Source: Clusia tigrina (taxonomy: Eukaryota; Arthropoda; Insecta; Diptera; Clusiidae). From it: a stretch of 64,000 nucleotides of DNA. Each line of letters starts with the position of its first letter. Positions within the stretch are counted from its first letter, which is position 1. The notes under the pieces were generated by a model. That model worked only from the letters and a program-made list of their open reading frames with translations. It did no database searches and had not been told where the DNA came from. Made by a program: the position numbers and the translations under genes. The stretch spans positions 12,344,307-12,408,306 of the forward strand of contig OV050032.1 in NCBI GenBank assembly GCA_920105625.2, given 5' to 3'. Of the stretch, positions 27,410-43,043 are shown one piece after another.

Positions 27410-29123
27410 GGTAATTCAAGTGTAAACAATAATCGTTGACTTCGTTATGTGTCGCCGATTGTCGTTGGAATAGTACCAATTTGCGCCCAATCCCTTTTGA
27501 GTTTGTTTGTATGTAGTCTGCCGGTTCGTGGCGCATTCAAAGGATGGGAAGAGGGTCCTCTTGTATTTACGTTTGGTGCTCATCAATCGTTGTTCTACAA
27601 CTTGCTGATAAGGCTGGTTATTAAGAGGGGTTCAGTTGTAAAAACAATCATATCAATTAAATTCGTATGTATATATTTGAAAATTTAATCATGTTATTTC
27701 GGTTGCCACCACGTCCCGCCCTCCGCACAACAAATAACAAACAACAACGCCTTACATTATCGCTCATTATCGATTTTAAAGGCACGAGTGGAGTGCTTTT
27801 CATAAAGCATCTCGTTCCAACTCATTAGTATGTTTGAGGCACACGCTACATCAGCAATCCCCAAATAGGATTCTCGATTTGTTCATTGGATGGGAGGGAT
27901 TCGGTGGCGTGTAAGTTTCATAACTTCAATTGAATTCAACAAATCCATTATATGGATTTAATTTTCTTTTTTCATATATCATATTTTATATTTTATTTTT
28001 GTACATTTTATGCAATGCAATGCCAGTGCTTGTGGATTTCCCTTTGAATTTGTTGACGTCGTTGTCGTTGTCGTTGTCGTTGTTGTTGTTGTTGTTGTCG
28101 TTCTCGTTGTGTAGTCAGTCAGTCAGTCAGTCGTAGTCGTCGCAGTGATGAGTTTTTTCGCTTAATCTTTTTAAATTTTGTGTGCATTCGTTTTGCGCAA
28201 TTTTTAATTTTATTTTTGTTTGAGATGTTGTTCACCATTTTTCCTGCTGCTGCTGTTGCTGGTGTTTCTGTTGCTGGTGTTGTTGGCGATGCCGCAATAA
28301 TTTTTAGTTGGACTTTGCTTCTTGCCTTCTGCTTCTTCCTCATTGTCGCCAGCGTCGTTTTGTTTTTTGCTGGATTTTGAATAAAGACAAAATTTTCAAT
28401 TTTGTTGATGTGCGCACACGGATTGTGTGCAGGGCTGACTGGCTGACTAGCTGGTTAGTTCGTTCGTTCGTTCGTTGGTTGGTTAGCTGGTTAGTTGGTA
28501 GATTGGTCGGTTGGTTTGTACGGACGCATGGATGGATGGATTGAACTGGATGATTCATGCATTTTTAAGAAAAAGACACAGTAATGCAGTTGCTACTTGC
28601 TGCTGCTTACTACATTGTCGGGCGCAAAGGAGGAATAATATTGCCTTGGGCGTGCAGAGCGGAAACTTAAACTGGTATATGGAAGCTAAAGAGTAGAAAA
28701 TAATATGGAGCAGAATAATGGAATATATACATATGCGCGAATACTTGTGTAGTTTTTTAGTTTCTGTTTACATACACATATTTTAGGAGAATTCTATATT
28801 TCTAAAACATATCTGAAGCAGTTTTTCTAAGAATTTTTCACTAACATCGTGATAATTTGAGAGCTATTCACCCAACCCTCGAGCAAAATTATTTTCTTTA
28901 GAAAATGTATAAACATAAACAATCAAATGCCTTGTAACACTCACCTTGGAATCATGATCAAGTAGCTTAACAAACGTCGCAAATCCTCCGGTTTTAAGCG
29001 GTCTCGTCGCGGTGTGGCCGGGAAGCATAGCACTGGTCCACCCCGCCGATCACGCCCACCAGTGAGGAAGACGACGCGCTCCTGCAACAAGGTGAGTATG
29101 TCGCGAGCGCGTTGACCATCCAT
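17037..29123 (-). CDS. trio: Trio Rho guanine nucleotide exchange factor, 5' two-thirds (nine exons, partial)
   Basis: Trio activates Rac/Rho GTPases and drives actin remodelling, notably in axon guidance. Exons (minus): 29123-28945, 22355-21803, 21732-20434, 20367-19573, 19496-18691, 18544-18432, 18347-17496, 17429-17308, 17240-17037. All have GT-AG borders and the phases join without a break (1641 codons). Start is ATG 29123 ([10 protein letters not shown]). Residues 1-190 are the CRAL-TRIO/Sec14 domain ([27 protein letters not shown]). About 215-1200 are spectrin repeats with regular W and L heptads. About 1277-1455 is the first DH domain ([30 protein letters not shown]). About 1465-1580 is the PH domain, followed by a Ser-rich tail. 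The last donor (AAG|GTGAGT) is in phase 0 and points to more exons further left (SH3, GEF2), not seen in this window. The first intron is 6.6 kb. Confidence 0.95.
22603..23656. other. trio intron 1, 3' part
   Basis: No exon seen. A (GA)n/(GT)n tract lies nearby at about 22395-22465, next to the acceptor of the second exon. The rest is unique-looking AT-rich DNA. Confidence 0.5.
23657..23911. mobile_element. hAT-type MITE, family A, copy 1
   Basis: A 255-bp element with terminal inverted repeats CAGAGAACACAGAGAAAGGA and its complement. It is flanked by 8-bp duplications ACCAACAC (23649-23656) and ATCAACAC (23912-23919), one mismatch. CAGNG termini with 8-bp duplications are the hallmark of hAT transposons. 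The interior holds about six copies of a 21-bp tandem unit (GAATCCACTCAGAATCGTGG plus T). Because 21 is a multiple of three, the repeat keeps a spurious frame open on the minus strand. No transposase, so non-autonomous. Confidence 0.85.
23920..25360. other. trio intron 1, no recognised feature
   Basis: AT-rich DNA without convincing coding or repeat structure. Some texture around 24700-25100 might be old transposon, but it cannot be assigned. Confidence 0.4.
25369..25788. mobile_element. hAT-type MITE, family A, copy 2 (interrupted by family B)
   Basis: Starts CAGAGAATACAGAGAAAAG and ends with the inverted ATTCTCTG. It is flanked by a perfect 8-bp duplication CTTATGTG (25361-25368 and 25789-25796). 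It carries four to five of the 21-bp units, in the opposite orientation to copy 1. A family B element is inserted at 25513-25713. Without that insertion its length would be about 211 bp. Confidence 0.9.
25513..25713. mobile_element. hAT-type MITE, family B, nested in family A copy 2
   Basis: About 201 bp with CAGAGAATACAGAGAAA at the left and a decayed complement at the right. It is flanked by TCATGTAC (25505-25512) and GCATGTAC (25714-25721). It shares its interior (CCAATGATAAACAAA, ACGTCAGAAAATTTGACGTT) with the copies at 39700-39897 and 43267-43465. Families A and B share TIRs and the ACGTTTAAGT subterminal block, so the same transposase probably moved both. Confidence 0.85.
25821..25991. 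mobile_element. hAT-type MITE, family A, copy 3
   Basis: A 171-bp copy with both TIRs (CAGAGAACACAGAAAAA and CTTTCTCTGTGTTCTCTG) and only two 21-bp units. The flanks (GACTAAAT and CATAGCAC) do not match, so no target duplication is visible. It may be a product of recombination between neighbouring copies. Confidence 0.8.
25992..27024. other. trio intron 1, AT-rich
   Basis: No gene or clear repeat. Contains A-rich stretches around 26590-26640. Confidence 0.5.
27025..27415. repeat. Compound (GTT)n/(ATT)n/(GGTGTT)n microsatellite
   Basis: Almost 400 bp of TTG triplets with blocks of TTATTG, a pure TTA run at about 27158-27195, and then GGTGTTGTT higher-order units. Long open readings on both strands (poly-Leu, poly-Val, poly-Gln, poly-Thr) are artefacts of this tract. 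Confidence 0.95.
27416..28944. other. trio intron 1, 5' part
   Basis: No exon supported. It contains GTCGTT/GTT repeats near 28055-28110, GCTGTTGCTGGTGTT repeats near 28240-28290, and GTTCGTTCG/GGTTGGTTAG repeats at 28450-28520. The donor of the first trio exon is at 28944. Confidence 0.5.
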
Positions 29124-31200
29124 TTTGCTACGTTTGCAGTTTGCAATTTCTTCGGAACAAGGCTGAATAATTAGTTTTTTTTCTTTTTGTCTCAATTAAG
29201 TAGGATTTCAAGTGGAGTTAAATATTTTAATTTTGCAAACATATTCCAATGTTCGTCTCTGTAGCGGGGGTAGATAGGAAGAATGAATCACATTTATAAA
29301 GACACGCACTTTTACAATATTCGTTTTGGTTCCTTCTCTTTTACTTTATTTCACTTCAATTCATAATTCCACCCCCATAATACCATAAATCATTGACACA
29401 TGCGAGCTATTTGTTCTTCTGTTGTCCAGCGGAGCACCCACAATACAAAGATAGCACCAGTATAAAAATGTTTTGCTTGGACTGGCCCACAACGAGCAGT
29501 TACAATTGTCAAAGAACTGGCCAACGCTTCCTCCAGAAATTTCAATTTCGCAATTTCTTTGTTAGCATATAATTTACAATGTGTTTATTCTGCTTTGCGC
29601 TTCTTAATTTTATTCACACGATTTAAGTTTGTTTCTGCCAATGTCGCTCTTCTCCAACATCATCATCTTTCCACAATTCTTTTTAAAATCTTCTTTCTCT
29701 CTACAACTACAACACATAATTCATTGACAAAACGATGAAATAAAAAAAAATTAACACAAACGCAAACGAAAGAGCAAAAGCAAAATAAAGAAAAAAAATC
29801 GGAAAAGAACTTTTTGTTGTTGCCCTCAGTACAGTGCTGGTGGTGGTGCTTCTTCTTCTACTATACTTGCTGCCATTGATTTTTTTTAGCATTTACGATT
29901 TCATTAATTATTTATTATTAAATTTCACTATCTTTCTTTAAAAACATGTGAGCACTTTCTGATATGCACTCCGAACTGTGTGATTTATATTAATCTATTC
30001 CTATTTATCCGCACTTTTTGTGTTAAAGTTGTAAAAACTTCTTTCAACATTTTGCCGTGAGAACTAAGTAATTTTTTCACTCTACAAAATCTCCACCCGG
30101 AGAATCTACAAGAAGGTTTGACAATGAAAACGTCAACATCACTGACAGTTCACAACAAACAGTTCGAACAATTATTTAAATACATTTTTATTTGTTTGTG
30201 ATATTAGATTAATTTAATATTACTTGTTCACTCTGTCGTGCTCTTTTTGAAGCATCCATTAAACTAAGTCAAATACATGTAAAATGATTTCAAATTGTAA
30301 TTGAGCTTTTGATAATTAAAAATAATTAGGACAATTTATACCTAATGTTTTTGTTTATCTATGTATGTCTGTTAGATGAATATAAAATGGACTTTAAGAC
30401 GGGAGTAATTTGTCTTTTCATTATTGATTATTATAACAAAATAACCATATATTAAATGGGATGAATAAAAGCATTTCTTCTCCCCAGACACATTACTCAA
30501 ATAAAATTGACCGATAAATGAACGCTAGATGGCGTAAAGAATCAAACAGCTGCTTTGTATATCTTGGAAGCCCGACGCAAAGGAACTCTCCAAGTTTTGG
30601 TTAAGTAACGAAAAATAGATGGCGCCCTTTGTTTGCTATCGCCATCTAGATTTCTATATATAAAATTATATATGAAATTATTTAAAATAGTTCCATAAAT
30701 AAAATTTCTGCTTTTCCTGATTTGTAACTCCCTAGTATAGTTATATAAATTGCGGAAACGGTAAAAACAGCGGTTTTATACCGTTTCTACCAGGCCAATG
30801 AGCCTGATTTTTTTTGCTTAAAATCAGTAAGAGTACTTATTTCCTTTCATATCTACAACACAGTATTTATTCTATTATCTCTGACCTCTTTGTTCTCAAC
30901 TTAAATTTACTTTCAGTCAGACATTAAAATAACTTAAACATTCTTTGCTATTTTATATTTTGCCAGCAACTTTTTTAGCTTCTTGAAGATTACTAAAAGC
31001 TAATTTGAGCAAACGTTTTCAAGAGTAAAGGCAGAAATATAAATGATAGAGACAACCAATTTACAGAAACATAAATGATATACATATCCAATTTCCTTTT
31101 TTTAATGAATATCAAAATAAATAATATGAATAGTTAATTTTAAAATAAATACATAAAGATACAAATTCAAAGTGTTTTGTTTTACATAGAGCAATGAATC
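29124..31200. other. Upstream of trio start codon; no recognised gene
   Basis: This probably includes trio 5' leader and promoter, but I see no decisive core-promoter motif. A possible 3' splice site (AAACGTAG) lies just upstream of the ATG. A short inverted pair, CTAGATGGCG (about 30527) and CGCCATCTAG (about 30641), was noted; it may be another small element but has no clear borders. Confidence 0.4.
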
Positions 31201-31237
31201 CCGCATTATCCTATCTTTAAAGTTCTTTGGATTTAGA

Positions 31238-31796
31238 AGAAGAACGGAGTGGCTTACACGTGCGGAGACAAATTCGGGGCAAAAGCAATCCTTTGTGATT
31301 GCCGGCAGCAGCGTAGGAAGTTAATGAATATCATTTTCACACTATTTTAATATATACATATATGAATATTTAGATTCAAAAAGCGTTTTAAGGTCTCTAA
31401 AAACACATTAAATTGTTTGCTCTCAGAACTTAAGGACAAGGGTACGTCAACGCCAGTACCCCCAACTCTCCAATTAGCAACAACACTCTCTTTTGGCCAG
31501 TGGCAGCTATCAGCACTCAGTTGACAATGACTGCCTACTTGGAATGTGCCAAAGCTCAGTATGTAAAATAATTTCAAATGTGGTCAAAGAAACTGAAGAC
31601 ACTGTGCTCCAAGCTCATTAAATTTTTGCCGGAAAACTTCACAAATGGTAAGGAATCATTTATGAATAAATATAAGGGTGAGTTTTCCCAATTTTAGTTT
31701 TATAAAATAAACTAATTTCTATATTTTTCAGTAATTGGTTGTATGGACGGAACGCGCAATGAGCTGCAAAAGCCACCATCAACTTTTTTGAATTAA
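31238..31796 (+). pseudogene. PIF/Harbinger-type transposase fragment (HARBI1-like)
   Basis: Readings in two frames reconstruct the N-terminal half of a Harbinger DDE transposase. RRQIRGKSNPL lies near 31263-31295. A helix FKKRFKVSKNTLNCLLSEL then begins near 31374, followed by the family block TPVPPTLQLATTLSF. After a one-base frame change near 31493 comes GSYQHSV with QSSVCKIISNVV, the helix-turn-helix. After a stop and a possible small intron (donor near 31677, acceptor TTTTTCAG near 31731) the catalytic motif VIGCMDGT follows. The reading then ends and no second catalytic half is seen, so this is a dead copy. Confidence 0.65.
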
Positions 31797-33412
31797 GTTC
31801 CTTTGATTTAAATTTACCTTACAAGAATTTGACTAATATTATGAATTTTAAATGCAAAAATTATAATAATCATAATAAACTTACATTTTTTAAATAAAGA
31901 GACAGCAGAACATTGCGAAGCACTTCCAAGTAGATGCAATTATTCATTCTCCTCATTTCCCATAGTTCAAACATTAATTTTTCTCACATAGTGCAGAAAT
32001 ATTTTTTTATAAATAAAAATAAATAATTTTTTTATTGCCCAACCAGATGGGGCACAATTTTCTAATTTTTTTGTACAAATTGAATTGTAAATGCCATTGC
32101 ATTGAGAAAACTTGGAAAAAGGATTTATGTAGTATCGAATGTTTGCATTTGATTGGTTGGTCACTCTCTACCGTACGCGACGATCCAAAATTTCGACACG
32201 CCTTGTTCGACAACGTATGCCGTGATAAAAACGTTAAAGTTACGAAAGACTACTCGATCATGAATGCCGCGATTCGGCAGCAGCTTTTTTTCATTCGAGT
32301 GCTATTTCCGTCTGCCAATTCAGTACACCATAATGTTATTGTATTTGTGTCCCTTACTGCCAATTGTGCGTTTAATTATCCAATGTAATAAATAACAGCT
32401 ACGCTTTCATGCTCTATATTTGTTTCTAAATCCTAAATAGAATATTCAAATAACATAAGATTTTTTTAATGAAATGCTTTATTAAATAGAATTTAATGCA
32501 GTCCTAAATTGAGTTTGTTTGCACAATCGCAATACAAGTGTTATTCGTTTGAACTCGCACTGCACTCTACGCAGCTACAGCAAATCCTTCCAGAAATATA
32601 CTCCAAATTTCGATTCAATCTGCCATTTATTTACTTCCGAAAGTATGGTTGCATTTTTTTTTTTTTTTTTTGTAACCCTGCTATTAAATGGTCATAGCGA
32701 ACAAAGTCGAGTGAAATAAGCGGATAAAGTGGTACTCTTTCTACCAACACATGATAGATCCATTCTCGTCAGTGATCGGTTGACCAGAACTCATTCCCGG
32801 TTTCTATCACAAAGTAGCTTTAAATTGCCCAGAGGAATCAGAGATCAGAAACTCACCAATTCTATGGTTACGTAAAGTAGCAAAAAGTAGATTCAGTAGT
32901 GGAGAAAGAGAGAGAGAGAGAGTTGCCACTCTTACTGTACTAATCCCCCACCCTACAATTACCTAATGTTTAATATGAAAGCCAAACCTCGTGGAAATAT
33001 GTTGCTGACACTTGCTTTCTAGTAAACACTTCCAACTTGGACGGCGCCACGCAAACCTTTAAAATAAAAACAGAGCATTTGATTATTACTACATTCAATT
33101 GTGAGTATCATCAACCGATTGCAACTGTCGAACGCAATCTTTCACTTACACTAGTATAATTTTGCTTTATTTTTTTACCAAAACATTTTAAGCCTTACTA
33201 TCTGTGCTGCTCAAATTCCTGCAATATTAGAGAAAAATAATTTACTATTTAATATGTGTGTGGGGAAATTGGGGGGCAATTTATTACGAAGTGGTGTCAT
33301 TGCATTCAAATCTGAGAGTGGCTTAACAAATGGAAAGATCTTATTACGCCACTCCCACACTATAAATGGAAAACTGCAATGATCCAAAATATATATATAT
33401 ATAAATATTTGT
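31797..33412. other. Gene-free stretch
   Basis: AT-rich, no recognised feature. The open reading on the plus strand at 32035-32388 shows no family resemblance. A T-run occurs at 32654-32671 and a (GA)n run at 32905-32920. Confidence 0.5.
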
Positions 33413-33418
33413 TTTATT
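33413..33418 (-). terminator. Poly(A) signal AATAAA after the orphan exon
   Basis: Canonical AATAAA on the minus strand, 20 bases beyond the TAA at 33439. Confidence 0.5.
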
Positions 33419-33438
33419 CCCAAGTTATTACCAGAGAT

Positions 33439-33519
33439 TTAACTCTCTTCAAACCCCAATAAGACGGCGGCTGAGTGCAAGGGCTTGTAGCGCATTCCGC
33501 GTTTGCGTTCAGCGAGCTT
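33439..33519 (-). CDS. Terminal coding exon of an unidentified gene
   Basis: On the minus strand a good acceptor (TTTCGTTTCAG) precedes 81 bp that read without a break to a stop: 26 residues, starting KLAERKRGMRYKPL and ending in LLGFEES. A canonical AATAAA lies 20 bp after the stop (33413-33418). Codon texture is GC-richer than the surroundings. It sits between the 3' end of Prp4k and the 5' end of trio on the same strand. I cannot find a convincing upstream exon between 33530 and 34120. It could be the end of a small gene, or an alternative last exon reached from further upstream. I do not recognise the family. Confidence 0.45.
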   Translation of the reverse strand, partial: KLAERKRGMRYKPLHSAAVLLGFEES

Positions 33520-34134
33520 CTGAAACGAAACCAAAATTTCAATAATATGCCACATCACACACAGTTCCATAAATACAAATAAGTTCTACAAACATGTCTA
33601 AGCAATAGCTAAGTGGCGGCCTAAAATGTGCAGGCGGAATCACTTCGACAAGGAGGCGTGCGCAAAGGCAAAGGCACCCACTGCAATCCAATTAAACTTC
33701 AATTTATACTGATTTTTGCTTCGTTTTTTGGTCGATGTGATTCCACCTACTCCAGCCTCTAACGATATTATGTAGTGTCTTAGTAGGAATAATTACAAAA
33801 GATTGCTATTTTACACATCAACTACCACTTCCGTTTAGTTTAATATTTAATTCTTATCTCAAGACATGCTACAAATTGAGACGCGTCGGCAAAAACAAAC
33901 AACAAAAAAATGGCAAATAAGAACAAATTTGTAAATGACACCGCATAGTTCGATACACTCGAAGGATTGTTATATGCAATTGCGTTTAATATCTCTGTAT
34001 TGGAATAGCACTTTTAACTTAAATATACGAATATATGTATGTATGTATATAAGGCGACACAAAATTTTGACAGGGAGTTATTAACCTAATTATTTTAATT
34101 TTATAAGATTGAATTTGAAATCCGTGCTATTAAA

Positions 34135-34140
34135 TTTATT
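34135..34140 (-). terminator. Poly(A) signal AATAAA for Prp4k
   Basis: AATAAA on the minus strand about 230 bases beyond the Prp4k stop codon (34367); the first canonical hexamer downstream that I found. Confidence 0.5.
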
Positions 34141-34366
34141 GCTCTTCTTTTGCACTAATTAAAATTTAATCAATTAATTTCTTTTCACTGAACATAACTT
34201 GTACATAAACATAGTCAATTGTGAAGGAGAATTGGAATTGTAGTCATGTGTACAATAATGGTAGCATTCAAAAATTGTCACCGGAATAATGAAAAATTAC
34301 ATTTCTGATGCATGTAACTGCAACTCACACACACACACACACACACAAAATCGCCTTCCGACACAT

Positions 34367-38420
<4,054 letters not shown>

Positions 38421-39691
38421 TTTTTAGTAAGTGGTAATATAAATTTATTTCTCTTCAACTCACAATTCAATTACATATATATAGATATATGTATATATAT
38501 AAACATATATTTCAGTAAGAAAAAAATCCCAAATGACTGAAATCAATTTCGATATACATCAGACACATTCGACAAAATAAATTTCTAATTTTCCTCTGAC
38601 AACCCAAAGAGAGAACTTGTCGATCGATCAAACTGTTTACTTCTTAATAAGGTAGGAGTCAACAGTAGAAAGAATAATGTTTGCGAAAAATACAAAAATT
38701 CGTAGTGCGCGCGTATTCTGCTGTTCAGCGTCGGGCGTCGTCGTGAAATAAATTAAAAGTGAAATTTTTGTTGCCAAAATTATTATGAATGAAACGCAAG
38801 TGTTATACTGTGGTGAGACATAGGAAAAAGTTAATCTATGCACACTTTTTCAGGGGTGCATTTTTGAAGAAAGTGTGTTGATTATAGCGTTTATATCTTT
38901 ATATGTGGAATTATTCACGAAATGTTACATCACTATTAAGAGTTTAGAACCATTATAAGAGTTTAGAACATTTTTCAGAACTGTGAATAGAAAATTGTTT
39001 CTTCAGTGCGTTCATAAACACATATTTTATAAGAAGGGCATTCGCGCTACATCAAGAGTATATTATTTATACAGTATCTCATAGAGTTATAACTATGTAA
39101 TATGAATTTTCATACACGAAAATCATTAACACATTTCGACTTTATTAGCTTTATCAATAATCAATTTGACGGTAATCATGTAATGAAAATAATTGTAAAG
39201 TAAATAAGCTCATAGCCCAATCCAACTTATTAATATGTACACAGTTTTTATCAGAGAAATGGTTTTTATTAAACTCACCGCAAATTAAAGTTAAAACTTC
39301 TTTTGTGCGTTTTAGAAGCATCAGCTTTGTGAATCATTACGCCACAGACTGGTAAATTTATAACTTGTAAAAAATTGTCCATACGGATTTTTGACAGCAG
39401 TTATAACATTTTCAACTTTAAAGCGTAAGCCTGCCCTTAATGTTATAGCCATTTCTCATAAAATTATAAACGTTTTGTAAAAATACTTGAGAAATGGAAA
39501 ATAGACGTCTCATAGATTCCTGTAAGTTAAATATATATATTTTTGCAATAACAATACAAATAAATTAACTTATAAACGCTTTCGGGAACGCATGTTGGAA
39601 TGTGCAACATAATTATTAGGTGATTACCAGACGGGTTATAGTTGAAATCGCATTGCCGCCATACATACGATGCATAAATTGCCGTGATCTA
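38421..39691. other. Spacer upstream of Prp4k
   Basis: No gene. Prp4k promoter is expected just above 38420, but no strong core motif is seen. Short TA-rich tracts at 38470-38515. Confidence 0.5.
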
Positions 39692-39699
39692 CTTACTAC

Positions 39700-39897
39700 C
39701 AGAGAACACAGAGAAGGGACACTTAAACGTCAAATTTTCTGATGTTTAAAAAAAGTCTTTGTTTATCATTAGTTGGTTATATGGATAGGTTTGGTTATCA
39801 TTGGTTAAACAGAATTCTGAAGAAAATCAGCCACACTACTGCAGTTTACACACGCGCAAGTGTGTGCAAAATAAGAGTAATTTCTCTGTTTTCTCTG
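39700..39897. mobile_element. hAT-type MITE, family B, with perfect 8-bp target duplication
   Basis: A 198-bp element starting CAGAGAACACAGAGAAGGG and ending TTTCTCTGTTTTCTCTG. It is flanked by CTTACTAC at 39692-39699 and 39898-39905, an exact match. The interior matches 25513-25713 in the opposite orientation. This copy defines the borders of the family most clearly. Confidence 0.92.
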
Positions 39898-39905
39898 CTT
39901 ACTAC

Positions 39906-40529
39906 ATCTTTGCATGCATTTGATATTGGTTTTCACTAGATTCTTCGCTATTGCATTTAACCATTACTAAGATTGTATTCCGAAAATAAGTAAAAAGTAA
40001 GTTTAGAAAACAGAATTTAGTATCAACAATAATTACAAATACATATGTACATATATCTCAGATATTCACTAACTCTGATCCCAAAACGTTTCTATTACTA
40101 TTTAAAACCCGCATGCGCAAATAACATGTTCAACAATTAAAATAAAACAAAAAACACCATAACTTCGACGAATGATCGGAAATTCTCATAATTTTAGTTT
40201 TCAGTTCAGAAGATATCTATGGACTACAGGTAACATGACCAACAATTTATGTTTTAATTGTAAACAAAAAATACTTGTTTTTAAGATGTTTATTTATATG
40301 AAGATCAAAATTGTTTTCAACGAAATTACCCTATAGCCTAATACAAACAATATAATCCATAAATTTGGTTCAAATGAAGCCAGGAGTGTACTAGTGGTCC
40401 AAGCATTTGCACTTCTCTGACGTGCTTTTACACTCAGAAACACTTAATATGTAGACTTTTTTTATATTTCACTATAGTTAATAGTTTTGAAAATCACTAG
40501 TTAAAATAATATATGTACGTGAAATGTGC
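39906..40529. other. Spacer downstream of LSm5
   Basis: AT-rich, nothing recognised; LSm5 3' UTR lies at its right end. Confidence 0.5.
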
Positions 40530-40911
40530 TTATTCCGCTATTTCACCTCCTGGTACCAGCATTGTAATGTTGTTGCCATTCAGTAATATTTGATCCAACT
40601 TTGTAATGCGCCTACCTTCTGAGGTGTTTTCGTATTCTGTGACGTCGTCCAGCAGCATGTTCACAAAATCATCAAAACCAAGCAGGGTGCCGACCATCTC
40701 CTTGTCATTCTTCATAATGATGTGAATGCGTGAACCTATGCATTTATCAACCAATTCTAGTGTACGTGAGGCATGTTTAGAATGATAAATAAACAATATT
40801 ATAACACAATACACAGCAATTGCCACGTACAAACAATTACACTGTTGTAAGCCTACACTTACCTAGAGGCAGCAATGTTGAAACATTTGTTTGAGGCGGC
40901 GCAGAAGTCAT
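40530..40911 (-). CDS. LSm5: U6 snRNA-associated Sm-like protein LSm5
   Basis: A subunit of the LSm1-7 ring (cytoplasmic mRNA decapping) and the LSm2-8 ring (U6 snRNA stability). Two exons, 40911-40863 and 40756-40530, are joined at CTA G|AA and give 91 residues, the same length as the vertebrate protein. The start (MTSAPPQTN) is followed by [15 protein letters not shown]. The Sm1 motif contains [21 protein letters not shown] and the Sm2 motif ends [14 protein letters not shown]. The sequence is intact and the family highly conserved. It shares its strand with Prp4k, about 2.1 kb away. Confidence 0.95.
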
Positions 40912-43043
40912 GTTTAAAGATTTATTTTACGTTTTCTATAGAATCAATGAACAAATTGAATTAAATAAACGAGGTGATTGGTCAAATGTCAGCGGCTTCA
41001 TCCTTCGGGGATGCCCTGTGCATTTAGCGCAGGGTTGCAATTCCAATATAATTTTTAGATGACTTTTGTTATACATACACAATCAGAACCGTGCTATGTA
41101 TGTGGGTATGACTACGCATATATTCTAGGTATTAGCCCAGTTCGATAGCCCAGCCTCAAATACGCAGCTAACTACATCTAGGGATTTGCATACGGATAAT
41201 TTACGAGTTAGGGCTACTTCGCTCGAAATTAAGTTGCCAAGTTAAATTTATTATGGTTTGTTCATAGAATATGACGAAATATCAAAATTGATAATAGCTT
41301 TTTTTCACCAGTAATGCCAGCTTTCTGCAAAGCAAGTACATGGTAACATGCAATCGGTTATTATAAAATAAGCAATACCCTGACCAAAGAACATACAAGA
41401 ATAGACAGTTAATTAGAATGCATTTGTGCGAGCTCTGCTACTGAGAGGAGTTTTTAAAATTGATGTATGTAGTGGTAAAAATACAGTGCACCCCCCTTAA
41501 CTCTAACTTTCGTCATTCCTCAATTCACTTAACTTCTCAAAATAACTGAAAACATACCATTTCTTTGATAATTTCTCATTATCAATGAACCCTCAAGATC
41601 CACAAGTCGAAATATTCCAGTTACGTTTAAGTAAAAAAATTAATTCGACAAAATAAAAAATTGTTTTCTACATTATTAAAGAAAGAAACACTACCTCTGT
41701 TTAATTAAAAGCATAAAGCCGTAAACTTAATTCGTTTAGCTACATTTTTTACCTATTTTGAAGATTTTTCTGAGATTATTGAAACTGTTGTTATTTGTGA
41801 GAATACTGTAGAAACGTTGAATTCTCTTTTGACCGTCAATTTCTTAATTTTTGTCTCCTTCTGTTCCAAATTCTAATATTTTTACTGTCCCCTGTGCACT
41901 TTCATTCGTTCATGGCCATGCATATTTAGCCACGCTTGGGGTACTACTGGGGCAGTCGGACCCCATTTTAATATAAATGAATTTTTATTAATTATTTTAG
42001 TTATTAGTAGTATAATATTATGTCAAAAAACCAAATAATTATTATTCTACATGTTATGATTACTACAGAAGTGTAAATGGAAAGCAATTGGATTAGATTT
42101 TACATTAAGAATAGTTATAATTTATGAAAAGAACTTGTTAACATTTGAGTTTTCAATTCCAAATGAAAAAATACAATTTTTTTCGATTCATTATTTTATT
42201 TTCTTTTTAGAAGTTTCGCAGTTCTTTTTAAAATACAAATGAAGTGATCCCCTAAAAGTTTAATTTAAACTTAGCCTTGACTTCTTCTGATTTTTTTCTC
42301 CGAATATTCACTATTTTAGACAACATCCCAGCAGGGAAACCAACTAGTTAAAGTACTAGTAAAATTCAGACTTAATGTAAAATTAATATATACATATTAT
42401 AATAATGTGTACTCGACATGTAAAATACTAGTAAAACTCATAATTATATGTAAAATTCATATATATGCATGTATGTACATAATATAATAATGTGTACTCG
42501 ACATTAATTCAGCATGTTAATTTATGGTGCCACATTTCCACTCTTCTTTGCGGACACTTTGCGGATATTTTAAAACACGCGTTAACTTGAAGATTTATCT
42601 CTAAATTGAGGAATTACAAAAAGTGCTTGAAATTATAAAAATAACTGTTTTTCTTCAAATTCCAATGTTTGTCTTTACTTCCTTTTTTATTAAATTGACA
42701 AGAAAGGAAAAATTTAATATACACGGCAATGAAGTGCCGCAAAAGTCAGTAACTGGTTAACTTATAAATAAGTTTTGAACTAGTAAATTAACCACTTGAT
42801 TTTTTACTATTAAATTTAGTAGTACATTTTGAAGACTGCCTATAATTTTCACTACAGGGATATGGAATATTTTTACAACAAACACAATAAATTCACATAC
42901 ACTATACGTGTGACCAAAAAAAATGGTCGGAACGGTAAATAAATTTGGAGGGAATTGAATGTCTTTTCTTTGTCTTCTTTGCCCTGACTGTGTATTTTGG
43001 TACAGAACTATATATTTGCATTTAGCATCAGTTGCCGACTGAA
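40912..43043. other. AT-rich spacer with a diverged 85-bp tandem duplication
   Basis: No gene seen. At about 42335-42505 two copies, offset 85 bp, share ACTAGTAAAA, ATGTAAAATT and ATAATAATGTGTACTCGACA. Confidence 0.55.

Noticed and set aside
26937..27439. Long open readings encoding poly-Leu, poly-Val, poly-Gln or poly-Thr
   Set aside because: They exist only because a (GTT)n/(ATT)n tract lacks stops in several frames.
32035..32388. 117-codon plus-strand open reading
   Set aside because: AT-rich, no recognisable motif, and a competing open reading on the other strand.
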